A stretch of DNA of 64,000 bases, from positions 1 to 64,000 of the forward strand of contig AMWX01000008.1 in NCBI GenBank assembly GCA_000307935.1, written 5' to 3'. This document shows, piece by piece, positions 9,456 through 19,415 of this stretch. Each line of letters starts with the position of its first letter. The stretch's first letter is position 1. The position numbers and the translations under genes were made by a program. A model generated the notes under the pieces. That model saw only the letters and a list, made by a program, of their open reading frames with translations, had not been told where the DNA came from and did no database searches. Source of the DNA: SAR86 cluster bacterium SAR86E (GTDB lineage Bacteria > Pseudomonadota > Gammaproteobacteria > Magnimaribacterales > D2472).

Positions 9456-10385
9456 TTGTCAGGGCAATCATATAGCCTCAAAGATTTAGCTTCAAAAGTT
9501 AATGGTGATATAGTTGGTGATCCAAACTTAATCATCCGCTCAATCGCCACTCTTCAAAATGCATCCCCTGGATGCATTTCGTTTTTATCAAACTCGAAAT
9601 ATAAAAAATTTCTATCTAATACTTCTGCATCGGCTGTAATTGTGAACAGAGAAAATGCAGTTGAACTCCAGGCTGCTGGTATTGTAGTGGATAACCCTTA
9701 TGCTGCATATGCAGTGATTTCAGCTTTGTTTAACACTTATCCAAATCCATATATTGGAAATGAGATTAATTACTTTGTGCATTCAACTTCTTCAGTTGAC
9801 GAGTCTGTAATAATTGGGCCGAATGTTTATGTTGGTCCAAATTGTAAGATTGAAAAAAATACGATCATACATGCAAATTCATCATTAGTTAAAAATGTTC
9901 ATATTGGCAGAAATTCTATTATCCATCCGAATGCAGTTTTGGGCTCGGACGGTTTTGGATATGCGCCTAATAAAAATGGCTATACTAAAATAGAACAACT
10001 AGGTCGATTAATTATTGGAAGTAATGTTGAGATTGGAGCAGGTTGCACAATCGATAGGGGTGCAATTGATGACACTGAAATTCATGATGGTGTGAAATTA
10101 GATAATCAAGTTCATGTTGCGCATAATGTAATTCTAGGACAAGATTCAGCAATAGCAGCTTCTTGCGCTATTGCTGGCTCAACCACCATTGGCAAAAATT
10201 TTCAAATGGGTGGCCTATCAGGAGTTTTAGGCCACCTTGATATTGTAGACAATGTAATGGTTGGAGCTCATACGCTTATTACTAAAAGTATATCTAAGTC
10301 CGGAAATTATGTAGGTATAATGCCTGCGCAAGATCATAAAGACTGGGCCAAATCATCAATTTTTATTAAAAGAAGGAAAATATAA
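9456..10385 (+). CDS. lpxD: UDP-3-O-(3-hydroxyacyl)glucosamine N-acyltransferase
   Basis: LpxD adds the second hydroxyacyl chain in lipid A synthesis. The N-terminal uridine-binding domain (to about residue 100, SYSLKDLASKVNGDIVGD) is followed by a left-handed beta-helix of hexapeptide repeats. The catalytic His is in QVHVAHNV, and the conserved GSDGFGYAPNKNG loop is present near residue 165. The protein is 309 residues, about 30 fewer than E. coli LpxD: it stops at AKSSIFIKRRKI, where other LpxDs continue into a C-terminal helix. The start is a TTG two bases after the skp stop. Its stop shares one base with the fabZ ATG (TAATG). Confidence 0.95.
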   Translation: MSGQSYSLKDLASKVNGDIVGDPNLIIRSIATLQNASPGCISFLSNSKYKKFLSNTSASAVIVNRENAVELQAAGIVVDNPYAAYAVISALFNTYPNPYIGNEINYFVHSTSSVDESVIIGPNVYVGPNCKIEKNTIIHANSSLVKNVHIGRNSIIHPNAVLGSDGFGYAPNKNGYTKIEQLGRLIIGSNVEIGAGCTIDRGAIDDTEIHDGVKLDNQVHVAHNVILGQDSAIAASCAIAGSTTIGKNFQMGGLSGVLGHLDIVDNVMVGAHTLITKSISKSGNYVGIMPAQDHKDWAKSSIFIKRRKI

Positions 10386-10825
10386 TGAGTTTTGAATTTT
10401 CAGATGTTTTAAAACATTTACCCCACAGATTTCCTTTTCTATTCATTGATAAAATTGTTGGTGTCGAGCTTGGTCAAAGTATTCATGCTCAAAAAAATGT
10501 TTCAATAAATGAAGATTTTTTTAATGGCCATTTTCCTAATAAACCTGTTATGCCAGGTGTTCTAATAATAGAGGCTTTAGCTCAGGCAGCTGGAATACTT
10601 GGTTTTATGACCATGGAAAAGACTCCTGAAGAGGGAAGCATTTACTATTTTGCAGGTGCGGATAAGGTGCGTTTCAAGAACCCAGTATCTCCAGGTGATA
10701 CGATTAATCTTTTTGCAAGCATTCGGTCTGAAAAAAGGGGTATTTGGAAGTTCGATTGCAAGGCAGAAGTTGATGGAAAGAGTGTATGTGAAGCAACCAT
10801 ATTATGTGCGGATCGACCTAAATAA
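10385..10825 (+). CDS. fabZ: 3-hydroxyacyl-ACP dehydratase FabZ
   Basis: FabZ dehydrates beta-hydroxyacyl-ACP in the elongation cycle of fatty acid synthesis, competing with LpxA and LpxD for 3-hydroxyacyl-ACP. The hot-dog fold protein of 146 residues has the catalytic pair in place: His49 in NGHFPNKPVMPG and Glu63 in LIIEALAQ. The N-terminal LPHRFPFLFIDK signature is conserved. It is encoded inside the lipid A cluster as in other gammaproteobacteria, and its start shares a base with the lpxD stop, suggesting coupled translation. Confidence 0.97.
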   Translation: MSFEFSDVLKHLPHRFPFLFIDKIVGVELGQSIHAQKNVSINEDFFNGHFPNKPVMPGVLIIEALAQAAGILGFMTMEKTPEEGSIYYFAGADKVRFKNPVSPGDTINLFASIRSEKRGIWKFDCKAEVDGKSVCEATILCADRPK

Positions 10826-10828
10826 ATC

Positions 10829-11593
10829 ATGAATTCCGTTATTGATTCTTCAGCAAAGATAGATGATTCAGTAAAGATTGGACCCTTTTGTGTGATTGGT
10901 CCAGACGTAGAGATAGGTCCTAATTGCGTTCTTCACTCCCATGTTGTTATAAAAGGACCATCCAAAATTGGCGAAGGAAACATTTTTTATCAATTCTCAA
11001 CTATTGGAGAAGACACTCCCGATAAAAAATATAACAAAGAGAAAACAACTTTAGAAATTGGTAATAATAATATTTTTCGAGAAGGGGTTACTGTTCATCG
11101 AGGAACTGTCCAAGACAAATCTCATACGTTTATAGGCAGCAGTAATCTATTCATGGCATATTCTCATATTGCCCATGATTGCGTGGTTGGGAATAACAAT
11201 ATTTTTGCAAATACTGCCGGGCTTGCAGGCCATGTTGTAGTTGGAAATAATGTTACCCTTGGCGCAGTTACATTAGTGCATCAATTTTGTTCGTTGGGTG
11301 ATTACTCATTCACCGGTCTTAATACTCTTATCACAATGGATGTGCCTGCATTTGTAAAAGTTGCTGCAAATCCCGCTCGTCCAATTGGGCTCAATACTAT
11401 TGGAATGGAGCGCAATAATTTTGATTCCGATACTATAAACTTAATAAAAAAAGCCTATCGAATTATATATAGAAAAGGCTATTCTCTTGAAGACGCCATC
11501 AATCAATTATATTCACTAAATCAAGACAATAACCCAGCTTTAACATCCTTCATAACATCTATAGAGAGATCGGAAAGAGGCCTACTTCGATAG
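10829..11593 (+). CDS. lpxA: UDP-N-acetylglucosamine O-acyltransferase
   Basis: LpxA performs the first step of lipid A synthesis, moving a 3-hydroxyacyl chain from ACP to UDP-GlcNAc. The 254 residues consist of hexapeptide repeats of the left-handed beta-helix (for example SVKIGPFCVIGPDVEIGP) and a short C-terminal helical domain (AYRIIYRKGYSLEDAI). The catalytic His is in the MAYSHIAHDCVVGNN region near residue 115, and the chain-length ruler area GLAGHVVVGNNVTLG follows. It starts three bases after fabZ and is directly followed by lpxB. Confidence 0.97.
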   Translation: MNSVIDSSAKIDDSVKIGPFCVIGPDVEIGPNCVLHSHVVIKGPSKIGEGNIFYQFSTIGEDTPDKKYNKEKTTLEIGNNNIFREGVTVHRGTVQDKSHTFIGSSNLFMAYSHIAHDCVVGNNNIFANTAGLAGHVVVGNNVTLGAVTLVHQFCSLGDYSFTGLNTLITMDVPAFVKVAANPARPIGLNTIGMERNNFDSDTINLIKKAYRIIYRKGYSLEDAINQLYSLNQDNNPALTSFITSIERSERGLLR

Positions 11594-12718
11594 GTGTCAA
11601 AGGAAAATATAAAAATTGGAATTATCGCTGCTGAACATTCTGGTGATAGGCTGGGTGCAAAGCTTATTGATTCTATAAAAGATATATATGAAGTGGAGTT
11701 ATATGGCCTTGGAGGACCGGAAGTAGATTCCAAGAACATTAATTCTTTACCTGAGATAAATTATCAAGATTTACATGTGATGGGTTTAATAGACCCCTTA
11801 TTAAATCTTCCAAAGCTTCTTTCTATTAGAAAAAAACTGTTAAATTTTTTTATAAAAAAAAATATTGATGTTTTTATTGGCGTTGATTCACCTGACTTCA
11901 ATATGTTTTTTCACAAAAAACTTAAAAAACAAGGCATAAAAACTATTCAAGTTGTTAGTCCTTCTGTTTGGGGTTGGAGAGAAAGTCGGATAAAAGCTAT
12001 CAAAGCAAACATTGACTTAACAATGTGCTTATTTAAATTTGAATGTGATTTTTATAATAAAAAAAACATGCAGAGTTTTTTTTTAGGACATCCATTTGCA
12101 CAACTTAAACAAGGTGATCATGATGAATTAATCAATAAGTACAACTTAGAAAAATCTAAAAAATTTGTAAGTATCTTGCCTGGTAGCAGGGTTAGCGAGG
12201 TCTCTCAATTAATGCCTATATATATTGATTCAGCTAAACATCTTTTGCAGCATGATAAAAACCTCTTTTTTTTAATTCCTGCAGCTAACACTAAGTTAGC
12301 ATCAATGATTAAAGGTTTGGAGGGCATCAATCAAATACCTCATCAATTATCAATAGCCTCTGCGCAAGACTTTTTGTCAATATCATCTATTTCAATCGTT
12401 ACTTCTGGCACAGCATCACTTGAGTCTGCTGTTTTGAAATCCATTCCAATTATTTGCTACAAAACAAATAAATTAAATTATGCAATTTTAAGTAGATTGA
12501 TTAAAACCCCGTTTATTGGATTGCCAAATTTACTAATCCAAAAACATATTTTTCCTGAGTTAATTCAAAACAATCTCAGCATTGAAACAATAGCATCAAG
12601 CTTTAATAAAATTGATTTACATCCCGAGTTATATCAATCTCATATTTCTGAAATTAATAATTCTATGACCGGTGAAGGTTTCAAAGCAGCAGCAACTGCA
12701 ATTAAGAATAAATTGTGA
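11594..12718 (+). CDS. lpxB: Lipid-A-disaccharide synthase
   Basis: LpxB, a GT19 glycosyltransferase at the inner membrane face, condenses UDP-diacylglucosamine with lipid X. The 374 residues show the family motifs: IGIIAAEHSGDRLGAKL (usually AGExSGD) at the N-terminus, GVDSPDFNMF near residue 97, SPSVWGWRESRIKAIK near residue 125, ILPGSRVSEV near residue 193 and TSGTASLESAV near residue 273. The start is GTG directly after the lpxA stop. The AT-rich codons give long Lys and Asn runs but the core is intact. The stop overlaps rnhB as GTGA. Confidence 0.96.
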   Translation: MSKENIKIGIIAAEHSGDRLGAKLIDSIKDIYEVELYGLGGPEVDSKNINSLPEINYQDLHVMGLIDPLLNLPKLLSIRKKLLNFFIKKNIDVFIGVDSPDFNMFFHKKLKKQGIKTIQVVSPSVWGWRESRIKAIKANIDLTMCLFKFECDFYNKKNMQSFFLGHPFAQLKQGDHDELINKYNLEKSKKFVSILPGSRVSEVSQLMPIYIDSAKHLLQHDKNLFFLIPAANTKLASMIKGLEGINQIPHQLSIASAQDFLSISSISIVTSGTASLESAVLKSIPIICYKTNKLNYAILSRLIKTPFIGLPNLLIQKHIFPELIQNNLSIETIASSFNKIDLHPELYQSHISEINNSMTGEGFKAAATAIKNKL

Positions 12719-13257
12719 TCATAGCTGGAGTTGATGAGGTTGGAAGAGGATGTTTGGCTGGTCCAGTAACGGCTGCAGCTACCATAATCACTGCTCCAAT
12801 TCAGGGGTTAAAAGATTCAAAAAGAATTTCTGCAGAAAAAAGAAATATTCTTTCTGTAGAAATTAAAGATAAATCAATTTTCAGCTTTGCCAGTGTTTCA
12901 AATTCACAAATTGATGAATTAAATATTCATCAAGCTACGTTGCTGGCTATGGAAAAAGCTATAATGAAATTAACTATACAGCCTGACTTAGTGTATGTAG
13001 ACGGAAAGTTTACTCCCAATATAAGAGTAGACTGCAAAGCAATTATTGGTGGCGATAACTTAATCCCCGAAATTTCAGCCGCCTCAATCATTGCTAAGGT
13101 GTACAGAGATAAATTAATGACACAGCTTGATAAAAAATACCCCCTTTATAATTTTGCAAAAAATAAAGGCTATGGAACTGCGCAGCATTTGAATGCTCTT
13201 AAAGAATTTGGGTATACATCTATTCATAGAAAATCATTCAAGGGAGTTGTTGTTTAA
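12715..13257 (+). CDS. rnhB: Ribonuclease HII
   Basis: RNase HII cuts RNA-DNA hybrids at embedded ribonucleotides and starts ribonucleotide excision repair. The 180-residue protein has the acidic metal site: Asp7 and Glu8 in AGVDEVGRGCLAGPV, with a third Asp in LVYVDGKFTP. The ISAASIIAKVYRD motif near residue 122 is also standard. It starts with GTG overlapping the lpxB stop by 4 bp. The position between lpxB and dnaE is conserved across gammaproteobacteria. Confidence 0.96.
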   Translation: MIIAGVDEVGRGCLAGPVTAAATIITAPIQGLKDSKRISAEKRNILSVEIKDKSIFSFASVSNSQIDELNIHQATLLAMEKAIMKLTIQPDLVYVDGKFTPNIRVDCKAIIGGDNLIPEISAASIIAKVYRDKLMTQLDKKYPLYNFAKNKGYGTAQHLNALKEFGYTSIHRKSFKGVVV

Positions 13258-13258
13258 A

Positions 13259-16200
13259 ATGTCATCTCCATTTATCCATCTTAGAGTTTCGTCTGAGTTT
13301 AGTATTTCAAGAGGGTTGCTAAGAGTTAATGAAATAGTTGAAAATGCCAAAAAATTGGGCATGCCAGCGGTAGCTTTAACAGACCTTAATAACATGTTTG
13401 GCATGGTTAAATTTTTTAAGAAAGCCGAAGCGGAAGGAATTAAGCCGATTGCAGGCACAGTATTCAATTTAAAATCACAGAATGGTGAATTGGGCGAAAT
13501 TCTTTGCCTCGCAAAAAATAATATTGGGTTCAAAGCTTTAATGGGAATTATTTCCAAATCTCAGCTTGAACAAGAGAATAATATTATTTCCGTAACATTT
13601 GATGATCTTAAATCCAGTGCCGGAGATATAGTGGTTTTAGCAGGTGGACCACTTTCTAACATTTTTAATCTTGCTAAAAATAATAAACTACAAGATTTGA
13701 AGACTGAACTTATTTCCTTTAAGAATGTCTTTAAAGAAGATTTTTGTATTGAGCTTCAAAGACTAGGAAAGAACTTTGAAGAAGAATTTATTCAATGTAT
13801 CTTACCTTTAGCTTCTGAGTTATTGATTCCAATTGTTTTATCGAATGATGCAATGTTTTCTCAAAAAGAAGATTTTGATATTCATGAAACAAAAGTTTGC
13901 ATCAATACTGGCAAGACTCTCAATGATTCAAGTCGAGAAAGATTTTACACCCCAGAACAATATTTCAAATCTTCAAAAGATATTTCAGAACTATTTGACG
14001 ACATAGATTCGTCTACATTGATAAGTAATTCACTTGCAATCGCCCAAAAATGTAATGTTTCGTTAACTACAGACCAATACTTTCTTCCAGAGTATCCAGT
14101 TCCAAAAGAGCATGATTTCAACTCTTTTCTCTCTGAACTCTCGAATACCAAACTTACAGCTATGATTGCGAGCTACTCGAGTGATCAGCAAGCAATTTAT
14201 AAAAAACGTCTAGATTATGAATTAACTCAAATTCATGCAACAGGTTTTTCAAGTTATTTTTTAATTGTTGCAGATTTTATTCAATGGTCCAAAGATAACG
14301 ATGTGCCTGTTGGGCCAGGTAGAGGTTCTGGTGCTGGCTCTCTTGTAGCATTTGCACTTGGGATTACTGCATTGGATCCCATTGAACACAATTTACTTTT
14401 TGAGAGATTCATCAATCCTGAGCGGATATCTATGCCAGATTTTGATATAGATTTTTGCATGGATAAAAGAGATATGGTTATAGATTATGTAGGTCAGAAG
14501 TATGGCCAATCTGCTGTATCACAGATTGCAACATTTGGGACTATGGCTGCTAGGGCAGTTGTTAGAGACGTAGCCAGAGCATTGGGAAAGCCTTATGCTT
14601 TGGGAGATCGTATCTCCAAGATGATTCCATTTATTCCTGGCATGACTCTAGAAAAAGCAATTAGCTCTCAGCCAATTTTTAAAAAAATGATTCAAGACGA
14701 GGATGAAGTTTCTGAGATCATTGATTTAGCATATAAACTTGAGGGCATAGCTAGGAATGTTGGCAAACATGCTGGCGGCATAGTTATTGCACCTGGCTCA
14801 ATCGCTGATTTTTGTCCGACCTATTTTGATCCACAGTCAGATTCATTGATGACTCAATTTGATAAAGATGATGTTGAAACAATTGGGCTTGTTAAGTTTG
14901 ATTTTCTTGGTCTCAGAACTCTTACAGTAATTGATAGAGCATTAAAGAGCATCAATGAATATCTTGCAGAAAGTAATAAAGAAAGTTTAGATCTAAGCAC
15001 GCTCTCACTAGATGATCCCAAGGTTTTTGAGTTACTCGGATCTGGAAGAACAACTGCTGTTTTTCAACTTGAATCAACAGGAATGCGAGAATTAATCAGA
15101 AGATTAAAACCCACAAAATTTGAGGAAATAGTTGCTTTGCTTGCACTCTATAGACCTGGCCCTTTGGAGTCAGGCATGCATGATGAATTTGTAGATCGTA
15201 AACATGGCAAAAGTACAGTGACCTTCCCACACGAATTACTTGCGCCCGTATTATCTGAAACATATGGAGTAATCTTATATCAAGAGCAAGTGATGCAAGC
15301 TGCTCAGGTATTGGCTGGCTATTCTTTAGGGCAAGCAGATATTCTGCGCCGAGCAATGGGTAAGAAAAAAATAGAGGAAATGGAACAGCAAAGGCAAATT
15401 TTTGTTGATGGGTGTTCTAAAAATGAAATCAAAAAAGCTACTGCTGAAAAAATATTTGATCTAATTGAAAAATTTGCTGGATATGGATTTAATAAATCGC
15501 ATTCCGCTGCCTATGCAATGCTTTCTTATCAAACAGCATACTTAAAAACATATTTTCCTGAACATTTTATGGCAGCAGTATTATCAACTGAACTGGGTAA
15601 TACAGATAAAATTAACACGCTAATAAATGAATGCAAAGAGATGAATATTAATGTTCTGATACCTGATATTAAAACCAGCAATAAGCATTTTAATGTAAAC
15701 GCTGAGCTAGATATTAAATATGGATTAGGCGCTATCAAAGGTGTGGCAGATTCATTTATAGATCATGTTATTGATGTAAGGAAAGAGCTTTCATTCAAAG
15801 ATTTATTTGATTTAACAAAGAAAGTTAATATCAGATTGGGGGGGAAAAAATCAATTGAGGCGTTAACTAAAGCCGGGGCTTTTGATGGGCTAGCACCTTC
15901 CAGGTCAGTAGCTTTAGCATGCATGGAAGATATGCTAAGAGAGGGTCAAAAAAACAGCGCAAAGATGGCAGGAACTTCTGATTTATTTGCATCAATGGAG
16001 GATACTTTTGATCCATATGAGAAATATATAAATGTAAAAGATTTATCAAAAGAGGATCTGCTTAACCACGAAAAAGATGCATTGGGTTATTATTTCTCTG
16101 GTCATCCAGTGATGGCAATCGAGGGCATGATAAATAATCTAAGATCTCATACAATTAGCGAGATTACAGATGAAATCAGTAGAGTCAAGGTTGTTGGTTT

Positions 16201-16711
16201 GCTTAATTCTTATCGACAAATAAGAGATCGATCCAATAAGCAAGTTGCATTTATTAGTTTTGATGATGGGACTGGTTCTATGGAGGGAATAGTTAGCACG
16301 GAAGTTCTTGAAAAATATCATTTATTATTAAAAACAAATGCAATACTGATTTTTGCTGGCCCTATAGAAATAGATGATTATCGATCCAAGGAGCTGAATC
16401 GAAGAATGTATAAGATGAAGGTTAGCTCTGTATTTTCACTTGAATCTCAAATGAGCCATGGAGATAAATCAATTATGATAGATGCCACTGAACTACCTAA
16501 TGATTCAATTCAATCTAATATGTCTAACTTAAAAAATTTAAATGGAGATTTTTGGAAGCATGGAAATTGTAAGATTCATCTAAAAGTTATGCATAATGAC
16601 TCTGAGGCTATAATAGAACTGGGAAATGAGTTTAAGTTAATGCCTTCAAATAAAAATATTAAATTATTAAAAGATATGTTTGGAGACGAAAAAATAAAAT
16701 TAATTAAATGA
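13259..16711 (+). CDS. dnaE: DNA polymerase III alpha subunit
   Basis: DnaE is the replicative polymerase. The ORF track starts in rnhB at 13193; the ATG at 13259, one base after the rnhB stop, gives 1150 residues and the standard start [18 protein letters not shown]. The N-terminal PHP domain is recognisable but has lost some metal-binding His residues of active PHP domains (LRVSSEFS rather than HxH), as in E. coli. The palm active site is [13 protein letters not shown] near residue 395, with a further Asp in [12 protein letters not shown]. HhH, OB-fold and tau-binding regions follow. Its stop overlaps accA (ATGA). Confidence 0.97.
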   Translation: MSSPFIHLRVSSEFSISRGLLRVNEIVENAKKLGMPAVALTDLNNMFGMVKFFKKAEAEGIKPIAGTVFNLKSQNGELGEILCLAKNNIGFKALMGIISKSQLEQENNIISVTFDDLKSSAGDIVVLAGGPLSNIFNLAKNNKLQDLKTELISFKNVFKEDFCIELQRLGKNFEEEFIQCILPLASELLIPIVLSNDAMFSQKEDFDIHETKVCINTGKTLNDSSRERFYTPEQYFKSSKDISELFDDIDSSTLISNSLAIAQKCNVSLTTDQYFLPEYPVPKEHDFNSFLSELSNTKLTAMIASYSSDQQAIYKKRLDYELTQIHATGFSSYFLIVADFIQWSKDNDVPVGPGRGSGAGSLVAFALGITALDPIEHNLLFERFINPERISMPDFDIDFCMDKRDMVIDYVGQKYGQSAVSQIATFGTMAARAVVRDVARALGKPYALGDRISKMIPFIPGMTLEKAISSQPIFKKMIQDEDEVSEIIDLAYKLEGIARNVGKHAGGIVIAPGSIADFCPTYFDPQSDSLMTQFDKDDVETIGLVKFDFLGLRTLTVIDRALKSINEYLAESNKESLDLSTLSLDDPKVFELLGSGRTTAVFQLESTGMRELIRRLKPTKFEEIVALLALYRPGPLESGMHDEFVDRKHGKSTVTFPHELLAPVLSETYGVILYQEQVMQAAQVLAGYSLGQADILRRAMGKKKIEEMEQQRQIFVDGCSKNEIKKATAEKIFDLIEKFAGYGFNKSHSAAYAMLSYQTAYLKTYFPEHFMAAVLSTELGNTDKINTLINECKEMNINVLIPDIKTSNKHFNVNAELDIKYGLGAIKGVADSFIDHVIDVRKELSFKDLFDLTKKVNIRLGGKKSIEALTKAGAFDGLAPSRSVALACMEDMLREGQKNSAKMAGTSDLFASMEDTFDPYEKYINVKDLSKEDLLNHEKDALGYYFSGHPVMAIEGMINNLRSHTISEITDEISRVKVVGLLNSYRQIRDRSNKQVAFISFDDGTGSMEGIVSTEVLEKYHLLLKTNAILIFAGPIEIDDYRSKELNRRMYKMKVSSVFSLESQMSHGDKSIMIDATELPNDSIQSNMSNLKNLNGDFWKHGNCKIHLKVMHNDSEAIIELGNEFKLMPSNKNIKLLKDMFGDEKIKLIK

Positions 16712-17652
16712 GTATTAGCATTCTAGATTTTGAAAAACCTATAGCTGAAATTGCAGAGAAGATAGAAGCTTTGCAATTAGCTGCCGTAGATAATCCTGAG
16801 TTATTGCCCCAAATAGATAAACTAAAAACGGAAAAATTAGCATTAACTAAAAAAGTTTACTCTAAATTGTCTACCTGGGAAAAAGTCCAAGTAGCCCGTC
16901 ATCCTAATAGACCCCACACTCTAGATTTTATAGAGAGAATTTTCGATGAGTTTGAAGAACTGCATGGAGATCGTCAGTTTGCAGATGATGCTTCTTTGGT
17001 TGGAGGGTTAGCAAAATTAGAGGGCGCTCCTGTCATGATTATTGGGCACGAAAAAGGTAGAGATACAGATGAAAAGGTTAAAAGAAATTTTGGTATGCCT
17101 CAGCCAGAAGGGTATAGAAAAGCAAAGAGGTTAATGTTGCTTGCTGAGCAATTTAATATGCCTGTAATTACATTTATCGATACTGCTGGAGCTTACCCAG
17201 GTGTTGAGGGAGAAGAGAGAGGTCAGAGTGAAGCGATTGCAAGGAATCTGGCTGTAATGTCTACTCTGAAAACCAAAATTCTAGTAGTTATAACTGGCGA
17301 AGGGGGGTCCGGAGGGGCTTTAGCTCTTGGCGTTGGTGACCATATCTCTATTTTAGAATATGGAACATATTCTGTTGCCTCTCCGGAGGCATGCGCATCG
17401 ATTGTCTGGCGAGAATCAGCCAAAGCGCCAGAAGCCGCAGAAGCGATGAAAGTTGGTGCTAGCGACTTAAAAAAAATAGGCATTGTGGATGAGATTATTA
17501 CAGAGCCAATTGGGGGTGCTCATCAAGATTACGATAGTATTTCATCTAATATTAAATCATCTCTGTTGACCAATATTGCAGAGTTATCAAAATTTTCTGA
17601 AGAGGATCTATTGAATAGGCGTTATCAGCGTCTGCTTAAAATTGGTTCCTAA
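16708..17652 (+). CDS. accA: Acetyl-CoA carboxylase carboxyltransferase subunit alpha
   Basis: AccA pairs with AccD (not in this window) to transfer the carboxyl group from biotin to acetyl-CoA, giving malonyl-CoA for fatty acid synthesis. The 314 residues are family length. Diagnostic segments are the N-terminal [37 protein letters not shown] near residue 70, [18 protein letters not shown] near residue 158 and [15 protein letters not shown] near residue 196, which form the oxyanion hole and CoA site. The ATG overlaps the dnaE stop, the usual arrangement in gammaproteobacteria. Confidence 0.97.
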   Translation: MSISILDFEKPIAEIAEKIEALQLAAVDNPELLPQIDKLKTEKLALTKKVYSKLSTWEKVQVARHPNRPHTLDFIERIFDEFEELHGDRQFADDASLVGGLAKLEGAPVMIIGHEKGRDTDEKVKRNFGMPQPEGYRKAKRLMLLAEQFNMPVITFIDTAGAYPGVEGEERGQSEAIARNLAVMSTLKTKILVVITGEGGSGGALALGVGDHISILEYGTYSVASPEACASIVWRESAKAPEAAEAMKVGASDLKKIGIVDEIITEPIGGAHQDYDSISSNIKSSLLTNIAELSKFSEEDLLNRRYQRLLKIGS

Positions 17653-17654
17653 TT

Positions 17655-18620
17655 TTGTTTGATTTAAATTCTTTTTTTGATTTAGTTAATCCTAATCATA
17701 ATATCGTTATAGGGTTCAGCGGCGGAGGGGACTCCTCTGCACTTTTGCACTTTTGCCACGAACTTCATCAGCAGGGACTATTGCATGGCAGTCTTTCTGC
17801 AATCCACATAAATCACTCATTACACAAAGATTCAGAAAAATGGGAAGATCACTGTAAAATATTTTGTGAAGAAAGGAACATTGCTTTTCAAAGTTATGCT
17901 GTAGAGGTAGATTCAAAGAAATCAGGTCTTGAATCAGCTGCAAGAAATGCTAGATATGAAATTTTTAAAGAAGTTATTCAATTGAATGATCAATTGTTAA
18001 TGGCTCATCATTCAGATGATGTTGCTGAGACAATCTTATTTAGACTATTTAGAGGTACTGGATTAGACGGTTTGCAAGGACCAATGCAAAAACGTACTTT
18101 GGGAAAGGGCGTAATGTTAAGGCCTTGGCTTCGCTATACTAAGTTCGATCTCAGTGAATACTTGTCTATCAATAATATTAGTTTTATTTCCGATGATTCA
18201 AATTTTGAAGGTCATCAAGATCGTAATTTTATTCGTAATGAAGTTCTAAATATTGTTTCGAGTCGATGGCCTAATGCAAGCACGCAAATTCAAAAGACAA
18301 CTGACTTGGTTTCAAAGCACAAAAAAGCTCATGATTTTTTGCTTGAAAAGCAATTTGGAAAATATATTCATGGATTAAAGTTGCGAAGAGAGTGTTTACT
18401 TGATCTGAAAGAAGAGACCTGTACCGAGGTCATTAGATATTGGATAAAAATGAATAATGTAGCAATGCCAAATAAAAAAATAATTGGTGAAATTTTAAAA
18501 GCATTTATTTACTCTAATCCCAGCTCTAGAACTCAGGTTCAATGGTCAAGAGCAGACAATGATCAAAAGAATGCTTTTTTAACTTTTAGTGATGGTGATT
18601 TGATCTTAAATAAGAAATAA
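17655..18620 (+). CDS. tilS: tRNA(Ile)-lysidine synthetase
   Basis: TilS modifies C34 of the AUA-reading tRNA-Ile to lysidine, changing its codon and amino-acid identity. The PP-loop ATP motif is SGGGDSSALLHF at residues 21-32 (most homologues have SGGxDS with a larger residue). AAHSDDVAETILFRLFRGTG-like sequence near residue 117 (MAHHSDDVAETILF) and RPWLRYTKFDLSEYL near residue 158 are family hallmarks. At 321 residues it is shorter than E. coli TilS (about 430), missing most of the C-terminal tRNA-binding domains. The start is TTG two bases after accA. The synteny after accA matches Pseudomonas. Confidence 0.93.
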   Translation: MFDLNSFFDLVNPNHNIVIGFSGGGDSSALLHFCHELHQQGLLHGSLSAIHINHSLHKDSEKWEDHCKIFCEERNIAFQSYAVEVDSKKSGLESAARNARYEIFKEVIQLNDQLLMAHHSDDVAETILFRLFRGTGLDGLQGPMQKRTLGKGVMLRPWLRYTKFDLSEYLSINNISFISDDSNFEGHQDRNFIRNEVLNIVSSRWPNASTQIQKTTDLVSKHKKAHDFLLEKQFGKYIHGLKLRRECLLDLKEETCTEVIRYWIKMNNVAMPNKKIIGEILKAFIYSNPSSRTQVQWSRADNDQKNAFLTFSDGDLILNKK

Positions 18621-18641
18621 TCAGTAAATTCGGAGACAAAT

Positions 18642-19415
18642 ATGACGTATGAAACGATCAGCCTTGATATTGAAGATAAGGTAGCAACTATAACAATTAC
18701 TCGTCCAAAAATGATGAATGCATTTAATGAGCAGCTTATTTGGGATATGGGAGATGCAACCGAAAAGGTAAGAAATGATTCGCAAATCAGAGTATTAGTT
18801 ATTACAGGTGAAGGAAGAGGTTTTTCTGCCGGAGCTGACTTAACTGAAAGAGATGCTTCTTGGTCAGATACTAAAGATGCATTGCTGCGCGGATATCACC
18901 CCTTTTTAAAGAATATTATTGAAATGCCAAAACCAGTTATAGGCTCGATTAATGGTGCCGCTGCTGGTATTGGAGCCGCATTAGCCATGGCCTGCGATCT
19001 AAGAATTATGGCTAAAGATGCTTATATTATGTCTGTATTCAGTAATATCGCTTTGGTGCCTGACGGCGGCCTTAGCTTCCTCTTAACCAGAGCTATTGGC
19101 TATGCGCGAGCATTAGAATATGCTATTGAAGCAAAGAAAATATCTTCAACTGATTGTTTGACTATGGGCATTGCTAATAAAGTTGTGGAATTAGATGAGT
19201 TAACATCCGAAACAAAAAAATGGGCAGAGCATTTATCTAAACGATCTCCTCAAGCTTTATCACTGACAAAAAAATTGATGAATGATGCGCTAACTAAAAC
19301 ATATGATGAAACCTTTAAAGCAGAGGCAGAGGCACAAAATAATATTTTTGGATCTCCAGAAAATATGGAAGGAGTTACAGCGTTTCTAGAAAAGCGTGAC
19401 CCTGATTTTAAGTAA
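18642..19415 (+). CDS. Enoyl-CoA hydratase/isomerase family protein
   Basis: This crotonase-fold enzyme of 257 residues probably hydrates or isomerises an acyl-CoA. The oxyanion-hole segments are FSAGADLTERD near residue 65 and INGAAAGIGAALAMACDLRI near residue 107; a crotonase-type acid residue position reads ALVPDGGLSFLL, where a Asp-Gly-Gly is found in place of the usual Glu-Glu/Pro-Glu pattern, so the exact reaction (hydratase, isomerase such as PaaG) cannot be fixed. PaaG-type isomerases also have PDGG here, which slightly favours that. A good ribosome binding site (CGGAGA) precedes the ATG. It converges on leuA with an 8-bp overlap of 3' ends. Confidence 0.88.
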   Translation: MTYETISLDIEDKVATITITRPKMMNAFNEQLIWDMGDATEKVRNDSQIRVLVITGEGRGFSAGADLTERDASWSDTKDALLRGYHPFLKNIIEMPKPVIGSINGAAAGIGAALAMACDLRIMAKDAYIMSVFSNIALVPDGGLSFLLTRAIGYARALEYAIEAKKISSTDCLTMGIANKVVELDELTSETKKWAEHLSKRSPQALSLTKKLMNDALTKTYDETFKAEAEAQNNIFGSPENMEGVTAFLEKRDPDFK

